NCBI GenBank assembly: GCA_965153355.1
Contig: OZ231127.1
Span: forward strand, 64,108,001 to 64,172,000
Length of the DNA stretch: 64,000 nucleotides
DNA from: Flaccisagitta enflata
Lineage: Eukaryota; Chaetognatha; Sagittoidea; Aphragmophora
Reading direction: 5' to 3'
The translations under genes were made by a program, and so were the position numbers. Each line of letters starts with the position of its first letter. Within the stretch, counting starts at the first letter, position 1. The notes below the pieces were generated by a model. The model saw only the letters and a program-made list of their open reading frames with translations, had not been told where the DNA came from and made no database searches. Shown here in pieces: positions 12,801-25,400 of this stretch.

Positions 12801-15800
12801 GAATATGGCGTTATCGAACAGCGTTGTCGAACAGCGTTGTCGAACAGCGTTGTCAAACGGCGTTATCAAGCGGCGTTATCGAACGGCGTTGTCAACGAGC
12901 GTTAATCACGGCGTTGTCAAGCGGCGTTAATAGCGCGTTATCATAGCGTTGTCAACGGCGTTGTCCAACGGCGCGGCCGAACGGCGTTGTCGAACAGGCG
13001 TTGTCGAACAGCGTTATCGGGCGGCGTTATCGAACAGCGTTATCGAACGGCGTTGTCACGGCAACGTTGTCGAAGCGGCGTTATCGGCAGCGTTTCGAAC
13101 GGCGTTGTCGAACGGCGTTGTCGAACGGCGTTGTCGAGAAGCGGCGTTACGAACGGCGTTGTCGAACGGCGTTATCGGCGGCGTTGTCGAACAGCGTTAT
13201 CGAACGGCGTTATCGAACGGCGTTGCCGAGCGGCGTTATCGAACGGCGTTGTCGAACAGCGTTGTCGAACGGCGTTGTGAACGGCGAAGCTTAGCGTTGT
13301 CGAGCAGCGTTATCGAGCAGCGTTATCGAAAACGGCGTTATCGAACAGCGTTATCGAGCGGCGTATCCAACGGCGTTGTCGAACGGCGATGTCGAACGGC
13401 GTTGTCGAGCGGCGTTATCGAACGGCGTTGTCGAAGCAGCGGCGTTGTCGGGCGGCGTTGTCGAACGGCGTTATCGAACGGCGTTGTCGAACGGCGTTGC
13501 CGAGCGGCGTTCGAACGCGTTGTCGAACGGCGTTATCGAGCGCGTTATCGAACAGCGCGTCGAACAGCGTTGTCGAACGGCGTTGTCGGAGCGGCGTTAT
13601 CGAACGGCGTTTGTCGAGCGGCGTTATCGAGCGGCGTTGTCGGCGGCGTTGTCAAGCGGCGTTGTCAAACAGCGTTGTCAAACGGCGTTATCAAACAGCG
13701 TTGTCAGCGGCGTTGGCAAGGCGTTGTCAAAGCGTTGTCAAAGCAGCGTTGTCAAAGCGTTAAACGGCGTTATCAAAGCTGGCGTTGTCAAAACGCGTTA
13801 TCCGGCGTTGTCCGCGCGCGTTATCATGGCGTTGTCAAACAGCGTTATCAAGCAGCGTTGTCAAGCAGCGTTATCAAACGGCGTTGTCAAGCGGCGTTAT
13901 CAAACGGCGGTATCAAACGGCGTTGTCAAACGGCGTTGTCAAGCAACAGCGTTGTCAAACGGCGTTATCAAACGGCGTTGTCAAGCGGCGTTGTCAACGG
14001 CGTTATCAACGGCGTTGTCAAACGGCGTTGTCAAGCGGCGTTATCAAACAGCGTTATCAACGGCGTTATCAAACAACGTTATCAAACGGCGCTGTCAAGC
14101 AACGCTGTCAAACGGCGTTGTCAGCGGCGCTGTCAAACTGGCGTTGTCAACGGCGCTGTCAAACGGCGTTGTCAAGCGGCGCTGTCAAACGGGCGTATCA
14201 AGCGGCGTTGTCAAGCGGCGCTGTCAAGCGGCGTTGTCAAACGGCGTTGTCCGGCGGGTATCCGGCGGCGTTATCAACAGCGTTACCAAACGGCGTTATC
14301 AAACGGCGTTGTCAAACAGCGTTATCAAACGAGCGTTGTCAAGCAGCGTTATCAAACGGCGTTGTCAAACGGCGTTGTCAAACGGCGTTGTCAAACGGCG
14401 TTGTCAAACGGCGTTGTCAAACGGCGTTGTCAAACGGCGCTGTCAAACGGCGTTGTCAAACGGCGTTGTCAAACGGCGCTGTCAAACGGCGTTGTCAAAC
14501 GGCGTTGTCAAACGGCGATGTTGTTTTCGTTGTCAAACGGCGTTGTCAAATGGTGTTGTCGAAGTGTTGTCAAACGCCGTTGTCAAATACCGTTGTCAAA
14601 CAGTATTGTCAAATGGTCTTGTCAAATAGCTGCTTTGTTCATATACATAGGTTGAGGCATTTAATTTTGAGTCTACATACCAAATTTTAACAAAATCGAT
14701 TGAGAATTGTTTAAGTTGTGCACATTTTTCACTTTTTAAGGTGGTAGGCTGGTAGGCTGGTAAGCCGGTTAGCATGCTAAAATCTTTACAAATCAAATAC
14801 ATATGTTGAGTCCTTCCATTTAGAAAAAACATACCAAGTTTACACCTAATCAGTTGAAAAACGCCAAAGTTATGAACTTTTTTCACTTTAAGGCTGGTAG
14901 GCCGATTTGGCCGGTTAGCATGCTAAAATCTTCACGATTCAAATACTTATATTGAGTCCTTCTATTCAGAGACTGCATACCAAGTTTCAACCTAATCGGT
15001 TGAAAAATGCAGAAGTTATGCACATTTTTCACTATTCGGCTGGTAGCCTGGTTGGGTGGTAGGCCAGTTTGGCTGGTTAGCATGCTGAAATCTTTATAAT
15101 TCAAATACATATGTTGAGTCCTTCCATTTAGAGACTACATACCAAGTTTTAAACAAATCGGTTGAAAAATGCAGAAGTTATGCACGTTTTTCACTTTTCG
15201 GCTGGTAGGCTGGTTGGGTGGTAGGCCGGTTTGGCCGGTTAGCATGCTAAAATCTTCACGATTCAAATACTTATATTGAGTCCTTCTATTCAGAGACTGC
15301 ATACCAAGTTTCAACCTAATCGGTTGAAAAATGCAGAAGTTATGCACATTTTTCACTATTCGGCTGGTAGCCTGATTGGGTGGTAGGCCGGTTTGGCCGG
15401 TTAGCATGCTGAAATCTTTATAATTCAAATACATTTGTTGAGTCCTTCCATTTAGAGACTACATACCAAGTTTCAACCAAATCAGTTGAAAAATGCAGAA
15501 GTTATGCACGTTTTTCACTTTTCGGCTGGTAGGCTGGTTGGGTGGTAGGCCGGTTTGGCCGGTTAGCATGCTAAAATCTTTACAATTCAAATACATATGT
15601 TGAGTCCTTCCATTTAGAGACTACATACCAAGTTTCAACCAAATCGGTTGAAAAATGCCAAAGTTATGCACATTTTTCACTTTTAGGCTGGTAGGCTGGT
15701 TGGGCCGGTTGGGTGGGTCGGATCATAACATACGCATAGGCCGCAAAGCGACTTACCCTAGTACAACTTCCCTCCAAATATGAAGCAAATCGGTCAAGGC

Positions 15801-16388
15801 GTTCAAAAGTTAGCCCATTTTTAAAAGTGTGGACGACGACGACAACAACGACGACGACGACACCCACCCGCCTCGAATTATAGTCCGCGTCGGAATGGTA
15901 TTCCGTCGCGGACAAAAAAAACTACATGTACTATCATTTTGGCCGGCAGTCGCGCCAAAACTAGGGGGTGGGCGGATTTTTGGATTTCATAGGAGCGCGA
16001 AATTACTCTACTGGCTGCTGGAGCAATTATAATGTTTATTTACGACCTAATTAATACGAATTTAGAAAAGTACCTTTTTTCCAAAAGAGGTTGATGAATC
16101 AGTCTTGGGTTTCTTTTCCTCGTTTCCCGATCTGAAGCAGGCGCATCTCGACCGAATTTGCCATTTCTCCCTCATTTTGTGAACCTGATCGCACAACCGC
16201 TCCAGACAATCGGAAGGGATGATCACCGTGGGAACCATACGGTCGGGACAGTGATAACGGTTGTTCTGACTGCACATCAACCACCGATATGAGTCCTTTT
16301 TGTCGCTAACGAAATCAGTGGAACGCTCATTCTGGGAACGAGAGAGAGAGCGAGAGAGCGAGAGAGCGAGAGAGGGAGAGAGCGAGAG

Positions 16389-16467
<79 letters not shown>

Positions 16468-19400
16468 ATCAACACTTGACTTCCTGAATCATAATAAGCC
16501 CAAGTTGTAATGCCAATAAAATTAGCTCTCACCTTAACGGGAGTCTGTTTGGAATCTCCAACTGCGACTCTTCGGCGATGGCAGTCGATACAAACGACGA
16601 ATCCATCTCGATGACAAACCCAATGAAAGTTGAAGATGGTCGTCTCACAAACGTCGCACATTTCGCGCACGCCAACGACGGCCTTCTTCCATGCCACCAA
16701 CGTACCCGGTGGCAACGAAGCGCGAGCGTTTTTCTCCTGTGGGAGTTGAAGAGATGCTGATTGATACATGATGCGTGTTTACTGTTTAGTCTGCAACGGA
16801 ATAAACGCCAGCCCCTTGACAAATACATTATCCGAGAATCATGTGGATCAAACACGACTATAAATCAGAAACCGGCAAATGCGGGTCTCGGGATCTGTTT
16901 ATCAAGCGATTGTTGACAAGTGGCCCTTACCTCTTTTTTCAGTTCGCAAAACTCGTCACCCACGTTGGCGAGAATGTAGACAGCAGTTTCCGGGTTCCAT
17001 CTCTTTTCCAGGTCGGCCGGAGATTTGGTCGACTCTACGCCGGCGACGTCTGACGTCGGCAGCCACTCTGCCTTGTCACGCTTGGAAGCGTGCTCCGGCA
17101 ACATAAACCCATTTGATTGTATAGCGCTTTTTTGAGAATGCCGGAGAGAACGAAAAGCGAAGAACCGACAGAAAATTCCCTTGGGTTTGCTGTTATAAGT
17201 GAGGAAGGGAGGAAGAGAGGGTATGACTTGTTGTGTTCTATATCTATAACTTATAAGCCCCGAGAGACGGTATATTTATCTTGTCAACAAACTCGTTCAT
17301 TTTTTCAGAATAAATCCTTCCGCAGATCAGTATGTACTTGTCATGACATCGAAAAGACGCACCTTTTTTGTACGGCTGCGATTTTGCACTCTCTGCACAT
17401 GTTGAGTTTGGGCGCGACTTCGGCACATGGACCGTCTTGCAGAAAGGTTTTGTCTGTTCTTCCGCCCGCCGACAGACGCTGGAAGTCAGGACCCCAAACT
17501 TCAGCGCGCACTGAAGGGTGAGGGGTCGTCGAGAAAAGAATATTCTCGCTCGTATTAGCACTTCAACGTCAAATATTTGTGACACTAGCACGGGACCCTA
17601 GAAATCAGCCATGTCAATTGGTCGGTTTGTCTGTTGTTTTAGACTTGCACTGTTCCTCGAGGTATGATACAGCCTTTCTATAGGTCTATACCTTCCTAAC
17701 TCCTGACCCTATCCCTATCCACCAACAAGCAACTTTACTGCATTAACCCTCTTCATCAATACATGTACATTTATATGATTAACAGGGTCACTTACGCTGT
17801 TCGGTGAGGTAATTGACTTCCGGCTTGACATCGGTTTCTTTCTCCGATTGACTTTCATTTGCGCCAGAGTTTATAGCATCGTGTCGCGCATCCTCGCTTG
17901 ACGTCTGCTTAGGGACGTCCGGCGAATCGAGGCTCGCGATTTTTTTGTTCAAAGGAACGAATTCCAGAGTAGCAGCGTCCATACGTTCCAGTTCCATCAT
18001 GTTGAGAGATGTCACCATCTAACGCGCAACTGGCGCGAGGTCACGAAGATGGGAAAACTGTGATTGTGTCGTGAAAATGGACGCGAAGCAATTGCGTTAA
18101 ATGATAAACAAGGCCGGATACACGGCTACCCTAGTCGCGTGCAGGTGGGCATTGAAAGAGAAGGTCACTGGAGCATTTGGGCAAGAGCAATAAGCTCAAA
18201 ATGCTCAAAAAGTAACAGGTCGCTCTAGCGTCATTTGGACAGTGGTTCCCCTTGCCCAATTAATGCTATTTATTGTTGTGATGCTGAGATAATGGGGCAG
18301 CGGCCCCGGAGGGGCCGATGACCTATGATTCCACATAGGGCTGGTTTGAGTCCTGAGAGGCTTGATTCAGGTCTATAGAGGCTGATTTGAGCCCTGAGAG
18401 GCTTGATTCCGGTCTTCAAGGGCTGATTTCAGGCTTCTGAGTACTGAATAAGCTGATTTCCGACCTGAGAAGGCTGATTTGTGGTCTGGAAGAACTGATT
18501 TGAGGCCTGAGAGAGCTGATTTGAGGCCTGAGAGGGCTGATTTTAGGCCTGTGAGGGCTGGTATAAGGCCGGAGAGGCGAATTTTAGTCTGAGAGGGCTC
18601 ATTTGAGGCCTGAATGTGCTGATTTCACGCCAAGGCTGATTTGACGCTGATTTGAGGCCTTTATGAGCTGATTTCACACCTGAGTAGGTCTTCGAGGGCT
18701 GATTTGAGCCCTGAGAGGCTTGATTCCGGTCTTCAAGGGCTGATTTCAGGCTTCTGAGTACTGAATAAGCTAATTTCCGACCTGAGAAGGCTGATTTGTG
18801 GTCTGGAAGAACTGAATTGAGGCCTGAGAGGGCTGATTTGAGGCCTGAGAGGGCTGATTTTAGACCTGAGAGGGCTGATTTGAGGTCTAGAAAAGCTGAT
18901 TTGAGGCCTGAGAGGGGTGATATCGGGCCTGAGAAGGCTGATTTGAGGTCTGGAGGCTGATTGAGTCCTAGAGTGACTGGGGGGGGGGGAAGGACGGAAT
19001 TAGACGGAGAAACGGAGAAACAAAATTGCCCAACGTGGAATCATAAATCAAAAAGAAGACCGACCGACCGGCGGACAGAACGCAGGGTGTAGAGTTGCGT
19101 AGTACGCCACGAAAAACTCGCTACTCGCTGGTTTACTGTTTAATTGCCTCGAAATAGGGCTAGAGTGCTAGAGTGCTAGCCATCTCATAAATCAACCTTC
19201 AAGAAACACCATAGATAGCTAACCACGAATTGGCCGGATTGATTCGCTGGCATCTTGACATGACAGAAAACAATCTACCATCATCTACGCCATTTCTTAC
19301 CACGTCGCAGTCAGATTTCTCCTCCGCTCTCCTCGCGAGTCAATAGGTCTTCAAAAGACAATTACAATTCAAATATCAGTCAATTAATAGGGTTCTTTGA

Positions 19401-22400
19401 ATTTGCGTGCTCTTATTCGGAAACCCAATTTTTCCGATAAGTAGTGCTCCTCCTCGACGGGCTTTTTTCTAGCGAGAGTCATTTACGTACAAGCCATGCT
19501 TGTAACTCGCACACAATGCGCGATTCCCTAAAACACTGAAAACAAGACAGTCTTGGAAACAAATTTTGAAAAATTGTATTCTTCTAAATTGTAAATGGAA
19601 AAAAAATATTCTTACAAAAGCCCGTTTTCATAACCAGGAATAAGCGAGGGTTTTCTCTTAAAGTTTTTTGAGAGATACTTTTTGTTGCACATTTCATATC
19701 TATGTATCTAATACATTGAGTTGCCAAGTTGGCTGATGGAACGAGTAAATAATACGTTAAACGTGTATGGGTTATGATATACATTTATTCTGACCGTATG
19801 ATAGATAAATAACGGTTTTATACCTTCCCACAGGCCCAAAATAAATGCCACCCAACTGAAACCCCTTTCATTTAGGATTTCTCTCCAAGTATTTCTGGCA
19901 ATGAAAAGTTCTTTCGTATAAATGATTAATTTTGCTCGAAAAAAAAAACAACAAAAAACAAAACAACAGTGCGCAATTTTGACAAAAAGAATGCCATTTT
20001 AGGCAATTCATTGTATTACAGTTCAGACGTCTAACGATCATATATGAATTAAGACTAGGTAGGCATCAAAACCATGATTACAAATTTAAAAATAAATTGC
20101 AAGACAGGCCCAACAATACAAATTTCCTACCTATCAACGCTCCACACATTTTACACATGCCAAATCAAGACCGGGGTCCAAATATATTGTCATCACACTT
20201 GAAACTAGAAGTAACGTGACCCAAAGTCATACGCATATATGTAGCCTCATCTTTAGGCAAATTGGCAAACGAAATGGATTGGCTAATAAAATGAATTTTT
20301 AACGGATTTAAAAGTCGTGACATGACGGTTACGGAAGCGCAAGGACACTAACGGATTACACGGACTAACAAATTACTCATCTTCTATATCGTAGAGTTTC
20401 CGTTGTTGCACAGTGGTCATAAAACACGTAGTTTTCCAATCAAATAACACAGTAGACACACATGAGCATATTTGACTGGTTTCTTTTATCACTCACAAAA
20501 AAAAAATGGTCATAAAGATTTCCATCTAACTCGTCGCATAATCAACTTGTAAATTAATGGGAACAAAAAGGTGCTATCAAATTTTACTTTCAAAATCAAA
20601 TGATAACCTATTAGGACTCATTTCTTGGATCTACAAAAATTGATTGACATATGATAGAACTAGAAAGAACGATCTGGGACATTCCATAACTTGGTAAGTT
20701 AAATATCAGTATATTTACGCTAAGACGCGATTGTCCTCGTCAAGAAAACAAAGGTGAATTAATGCTAGAATAATAACATTTGGGAATCCAAACAAAAACG
20801 AAAAAAAGATAAACATGAAAGTTGTATGAAAAACTATCTCGCCGTGTTTCAGTGCTTGAAGTTCATGCAATGAACGTGCACTGAACGAAATAAAAACACT
20901 GGAAAAACATACAATTATTCACGAAAATAGTATTAAGAAGAATGCAACACAATAAAATGAGTCTTGATTTCAAGGCGTTCGAGATTTTCTCTTGTAAGCC
21001 TTTTATTGAAACTACAGTGGGACCCCGCCTCATCGGTCCCATTGAGACTAAAGATTTTTCACTTTTATCTCAGGATAACCTTTAAAGAGAGATGAAATCA
21101 CATTAAAAACTACATTTGTACCATTTGTGACCTTAAAATGTTGACCTTTATTGATGGGGAACCTTTGAAAGCGAGGCTGTTATTGCGGGGTTCCACTGTA
21201 TAACTTCAGCGGACCAACACGGATAAGTCCCAACCCGCATGAGTAAACAAAACAGCGATGGTCAAGACCAACGCAATACTACTAAAACGATTCGCCCCTT
21301 TTTTTGCATAGGACATATTTTGGTTAAATACCTTCTTTTCTAAGGTGCACCGACAGAATCAAGAGTGCATAATGGAGAAACCGAGGTAGAATAAATTCAC
21401 ATTTACGGCAGGATTGAAGATTTTCAGGCCGATGCCCGAGCTGCGTTTTGTTTAACTTAGTAATATGCATACATGGGATTGGTAAGAACACACGGAAGAG
21501 AGAGAGAGAGAGAGAGAGAGACAGAAACAAAGAGACAGACACGCATAGAGTAAGGGAGAGATGCTTAGGAAGTTTATGTTAACGATACTTAAAGCTGAGT
21601 GAGGAAAGATGACCCGATGAAAGCAAGTTTTTCCCCTCTAATTAATCCAAAGCGAGTGAGAAAGAGGTATTTTCCTCGTATTGTTCATGGGCAGTGTTGT
21701 TGTTGCTGTTGCTGTTACAAGTGATTTCCTAATCATCATGATTCAAGCGTAAAGTCATGAAATTAAGTTGAGTCGAATTGAAACGCGCTCCACCGAGCAG
21801 GATCTCTTCGATACGTGCCAGACTAGTATCGATATCATGACGACTACAGGGATAGTCAAAAAAATTAGTCGACATCGGGGACATCGACGTTGACGCCTGC
21901 GTCACGAATGCCACCGTGAACGCCGATGCCGCGGACGTTGACGCCGTCGTCGTTCCCACGGTCGTGGTCGTAACCGTATGATGATCGTCCTCGACTTTGT
22001 GCCGGTAAAGCAGCGCTTTTTTGAAATTCCTCGGAGGCGCCGCGGAACTCATCTTCACTTCGGTAGAGACTGAAGATGACGCGGAAGATGTCGTCGTCGT
22101 CGTTTGGCCGGCGGGAGAAACCGCCAAATACGGGCCGGCCGAGGACACTGCCATAGATGGGCCAGACGATGTGACCGCCTTTGCTGGAACGGTGGTAAAG
22201 ATCTGTCCGATGATCGAAGATTGAGTTGACGTCGTTAGAGAGGTCGAGTGTGCAGCGACAGATGCTGCTGGTGAGAGATTCTGTACGGTTGATTTAGTGA
22301 CTGGTTGCAGCCCAGACGACAGCGGCTTAAAGCGTGCAGGATTTCTGTCAACCCCATGGCGGGATGGATGCCAAGAGTCGTACGTAGCCTTCCTGGTCAG

Positions 22401-25400
22401 AGCGTCGAGCGCGTTCAGAGTAGGAGGCAGTTCTGACGTCATGCTAGATGACGTCAAACTTCGTTGGGCTTTCACGCCATCGGAAGCCCCTCCATATTCC
22501 CGCGTGACGATGGGAGCGGCGAGTGACGCCTTTGTGGTCGTTGTGGTGGCCCTCATGGGTTCGCGCGATCGAGAGTCATACGACGCTGCGGTAGATGGAT
22601 AGTTGATATTGGTTTCTATCCGAGTTCTATTTTGAACATCCAGTTTGGGCCGAGCTGGGGCCGGAAGGTGATTAGGCGTCAAACTACTCGGCAGTCGACT
22701 CTGGGAAGTAGACGAAGATGATGACGATGATTCGGCGGAAAATGCAGATCGATCTGTAGAAACCGCTTCACCGACAAAACTTCTATCAACGGTAGCCTTT
22801 GGTAGAGGAGGATCTGAAGTGACGGGGCCGGACAAAGAAGGTGAGGAAGAATGCTCGGCAAACAGCGCAGACGCCATGTGTGGCAGTTTGGCGGCGTTCA
22901 TTGAGGTTGACGCCGATAAAGGCGAAGGGAGGGCAGCTCTCGATGATGACGAAAGTGATGGTCCAGGTGCGTAGCTGACAGGAGGTTCCGCCGTCCAATG
23001 TCCAAGTCGACCTGGCGGGGGAAGTTCACGCTGCATTGGGTCAATCATTGGATGATTCACGCTTGCGGGAGGGGCGTCCCGACTGAGTGATGGCGCCGTT
23101 GGTGGCGGCGAGCGGAGACTAAGATCTTGCGGAGCGTCGGCCGAGGATATAGCGTTTGATGATCGAGGGTCGGCAGTGGGCGATGAGTGATAATACGGTC
23201 TGACGGGAATAGAATTAAAAAATTAAAATCAAAATTAACAAGGCCGGATACACGGCCACCAGTTGCGGACGGGTGGGCAGGGGCGGAAATGCTTGTTTTC
23301 ACACTTTTCGACTCGTGGTCACGGACGGACCGACCGACGGACGGACCGACCGACGGACGGACGGACAAAGGCTCTTATAGAGTTGCGTGTCCGCAACTAA
23401 AAAATTCAACTGACCGTAATCGTAGGGGTTATCTTAACGCAGATTCGTCGCTCTAGTAAACAAAGAATAATACATCTCAAAGTGACCTTTCCGTAGAGTT
23501 CATGCCTACCTTGGCAGTAATGGAGAATGATCTATGACGCCGAATTTGGCTTTGAAAGCTAAAGGGCGAGTATCTGCATCTTGCGACGCCGGCCCTCTGG
23601 CTCCTTCGACGTTAGAGGGTCTAAATACGCTGGCAGATGGTCGGCGTGCGCCTCCATGATCCGTTACTTCACCACTTACACCAGAAAGGCGTAAATCAGC
23701 GCCGCCGCTTTCTAGAGGCCGTCGATTCGTTTGCTTAGTTGACGCATCGTCTGTGATACCGAAAAGGAAATACACGAAATAATGAGAAATGGACTCTGTG
23801 ATGATATTGCGTTTATATCATGTAGCAATTAGGAAGACATTATCCGACTACTTGACAAACGTACTGTGATTCACCAAATCTAGATTTAACTTTTTTTTAA
23901 GTTTTTTTTTTCTACTCTGAAATTATTACTTCTTCATCAAATGGGTAGGAATAAATGGTATTGGTTATTGGGGGCGCCCCTCCATAATTTTCATTACGAA
24001 GGGCCCCTTTCTTCGTGGTACGAAAGCTTCGAATCACGGACAAGAATTCCACGAGAGGCGCTGACTTATACGCTGACAGCGTTAATTGGCGCCGCCTACG
24101 TGTTCACTGTCCTATGGAGCGACGCGCGACTCATTTGGGGATGCGGAATATCCTTGGCTTTCGGCCTTCCATTTCCGCTCTTTCTCTATGATATTTGCAG
24201 GTTGTACAAAATATTCAATAACGTGAACCAATTTCCAATCGTTCTCTCTTTCATTTATCATTGTAAGATAAGCAATTGACCAAATCTTTACGAAAGATGG
24301 CAAAATGACATGACATGACGATGGAATCTCAACTAAATGAATACCTTCGGATTTCAACAGGGGCAGATTCTACGAAAAGGGCACTCGGATATTCTGGGTC
24401 CGATATCTGATCATGATATACTGGCTGTATTTCCATCCACAATATCAGCAAGTCATCAAAATAGACTCACGCGTTGGGGACGTGATTAAGTTGCTAATTC
24501 TCCATCGCACGATGAAGGGAAGAAGAGCTCGACGGCGAACAATAGGAGAACTGCATCGGCACCTTAACGTCAACATGAATCACTGGTCAGGCAGCGACAC
24601 TTCTCTACATGCATCTGGCGTCAAGAAGCGATCCACGGCGTTATTCAGCCAACCGTCAACTGGATCTTCAACGAGGTCGTCAAACGTGTCGGTACCGGGG
24701 TCCATCCACACGAGAAAATCCATACTTGGTGAGCCATTTGGCAAAATTTTGACATGAACGAAAACAGCTCCTTTTGCCAAGGACAATTTGAACAGGGAAA
24801 AGGTAACAATATTACTCATAAGACAAATCCAATTCATGCTCATTTCAGAATTTGCGGGACGAGAAGCAAGACAATTACAAAATTTGACAAATCTACATGA
24901 CCCCACAGGTGCTGTCGCCGCCATAAAGTTTCATCCAGATAAAAAGATGCATGCTGCAGTGCTAGTGGCGATGTTTCACCCAGGTGTAAAGATGCAGGCA
25001 GCAGTTGCAATGTTTCAACGCTGTAGTATTACTCCCTCCTATTCTAGAGCCTCCTTTCGGTCCGAGTCGACGCAAAGATATAGATTATGGTCGCTTGTTC
25101 AATAACGCTCAAGCCAATTTTGTGAAGACGCGGAATGAATCTTCTCAAACTCTACAACGTTTCAAGACGCCTCAAATCCATAGCCAGAGAGAAGATTTCA
25201 TCGATTTATGCGTCCAGTCGCCATCAACATGTTCTCATGACCATGGAGAGGTTGCGGCGCAATCTGCTCAATGCAGCGATAAGAGATCTCCATCAGGGGT
25301 GGTTGATATAAATGGTAGGAAACAAAGGTTTTATCCAGAGAAGTAAGAGATGACTGAATCAGTCAAAATATCTACCTGAGGTTAAAAATATTCTCCGATT

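Larger units (their letters stand above)
12572..15913 (+). mobile_element. Composite non-autonomous element A in KDM3 intron 17
   Basis: It is bounded by GTCCGCGAC at 12572 and TCGCGGAC ending at 15913. The order is a 13-bp satellite (12,590-14,625), an array of about 160-bp units (about 14,640-15,720), a GAC trinucleotide stretch and a terminal hairpin (15,883-15,913). The right half and both ends match the element at 34,118-35,579, so this is one family. There is no transposase or reverse-transcriptase frame. Long ORFs here come only from the repeat period. Confidence 0.75.

Noticed and set aside
12590-14625. CRISPR-like array
   Set aside because: There are no spacers of constant length; units are contiguous 13-mers and the genome is eukaryotic.
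12949-14655. 568-codon ORF and its companions across the 13-bp array
   Set aside because: The 13-bp period makes all plus-strand frames open with the same peptide wording. It is satellite, not a gene.
12572-15913. Helitron assignment for the composite elements
   Set aside because: A 3' hairpin is present, but there is no 5' TC, no 3' CTRR and no visible insertion between A and T.
24580-24924. 114-codon minus-strand ORF
   Set aside because: It is antisense to NOS-like exon 2, with no recognised domain and no splice context.
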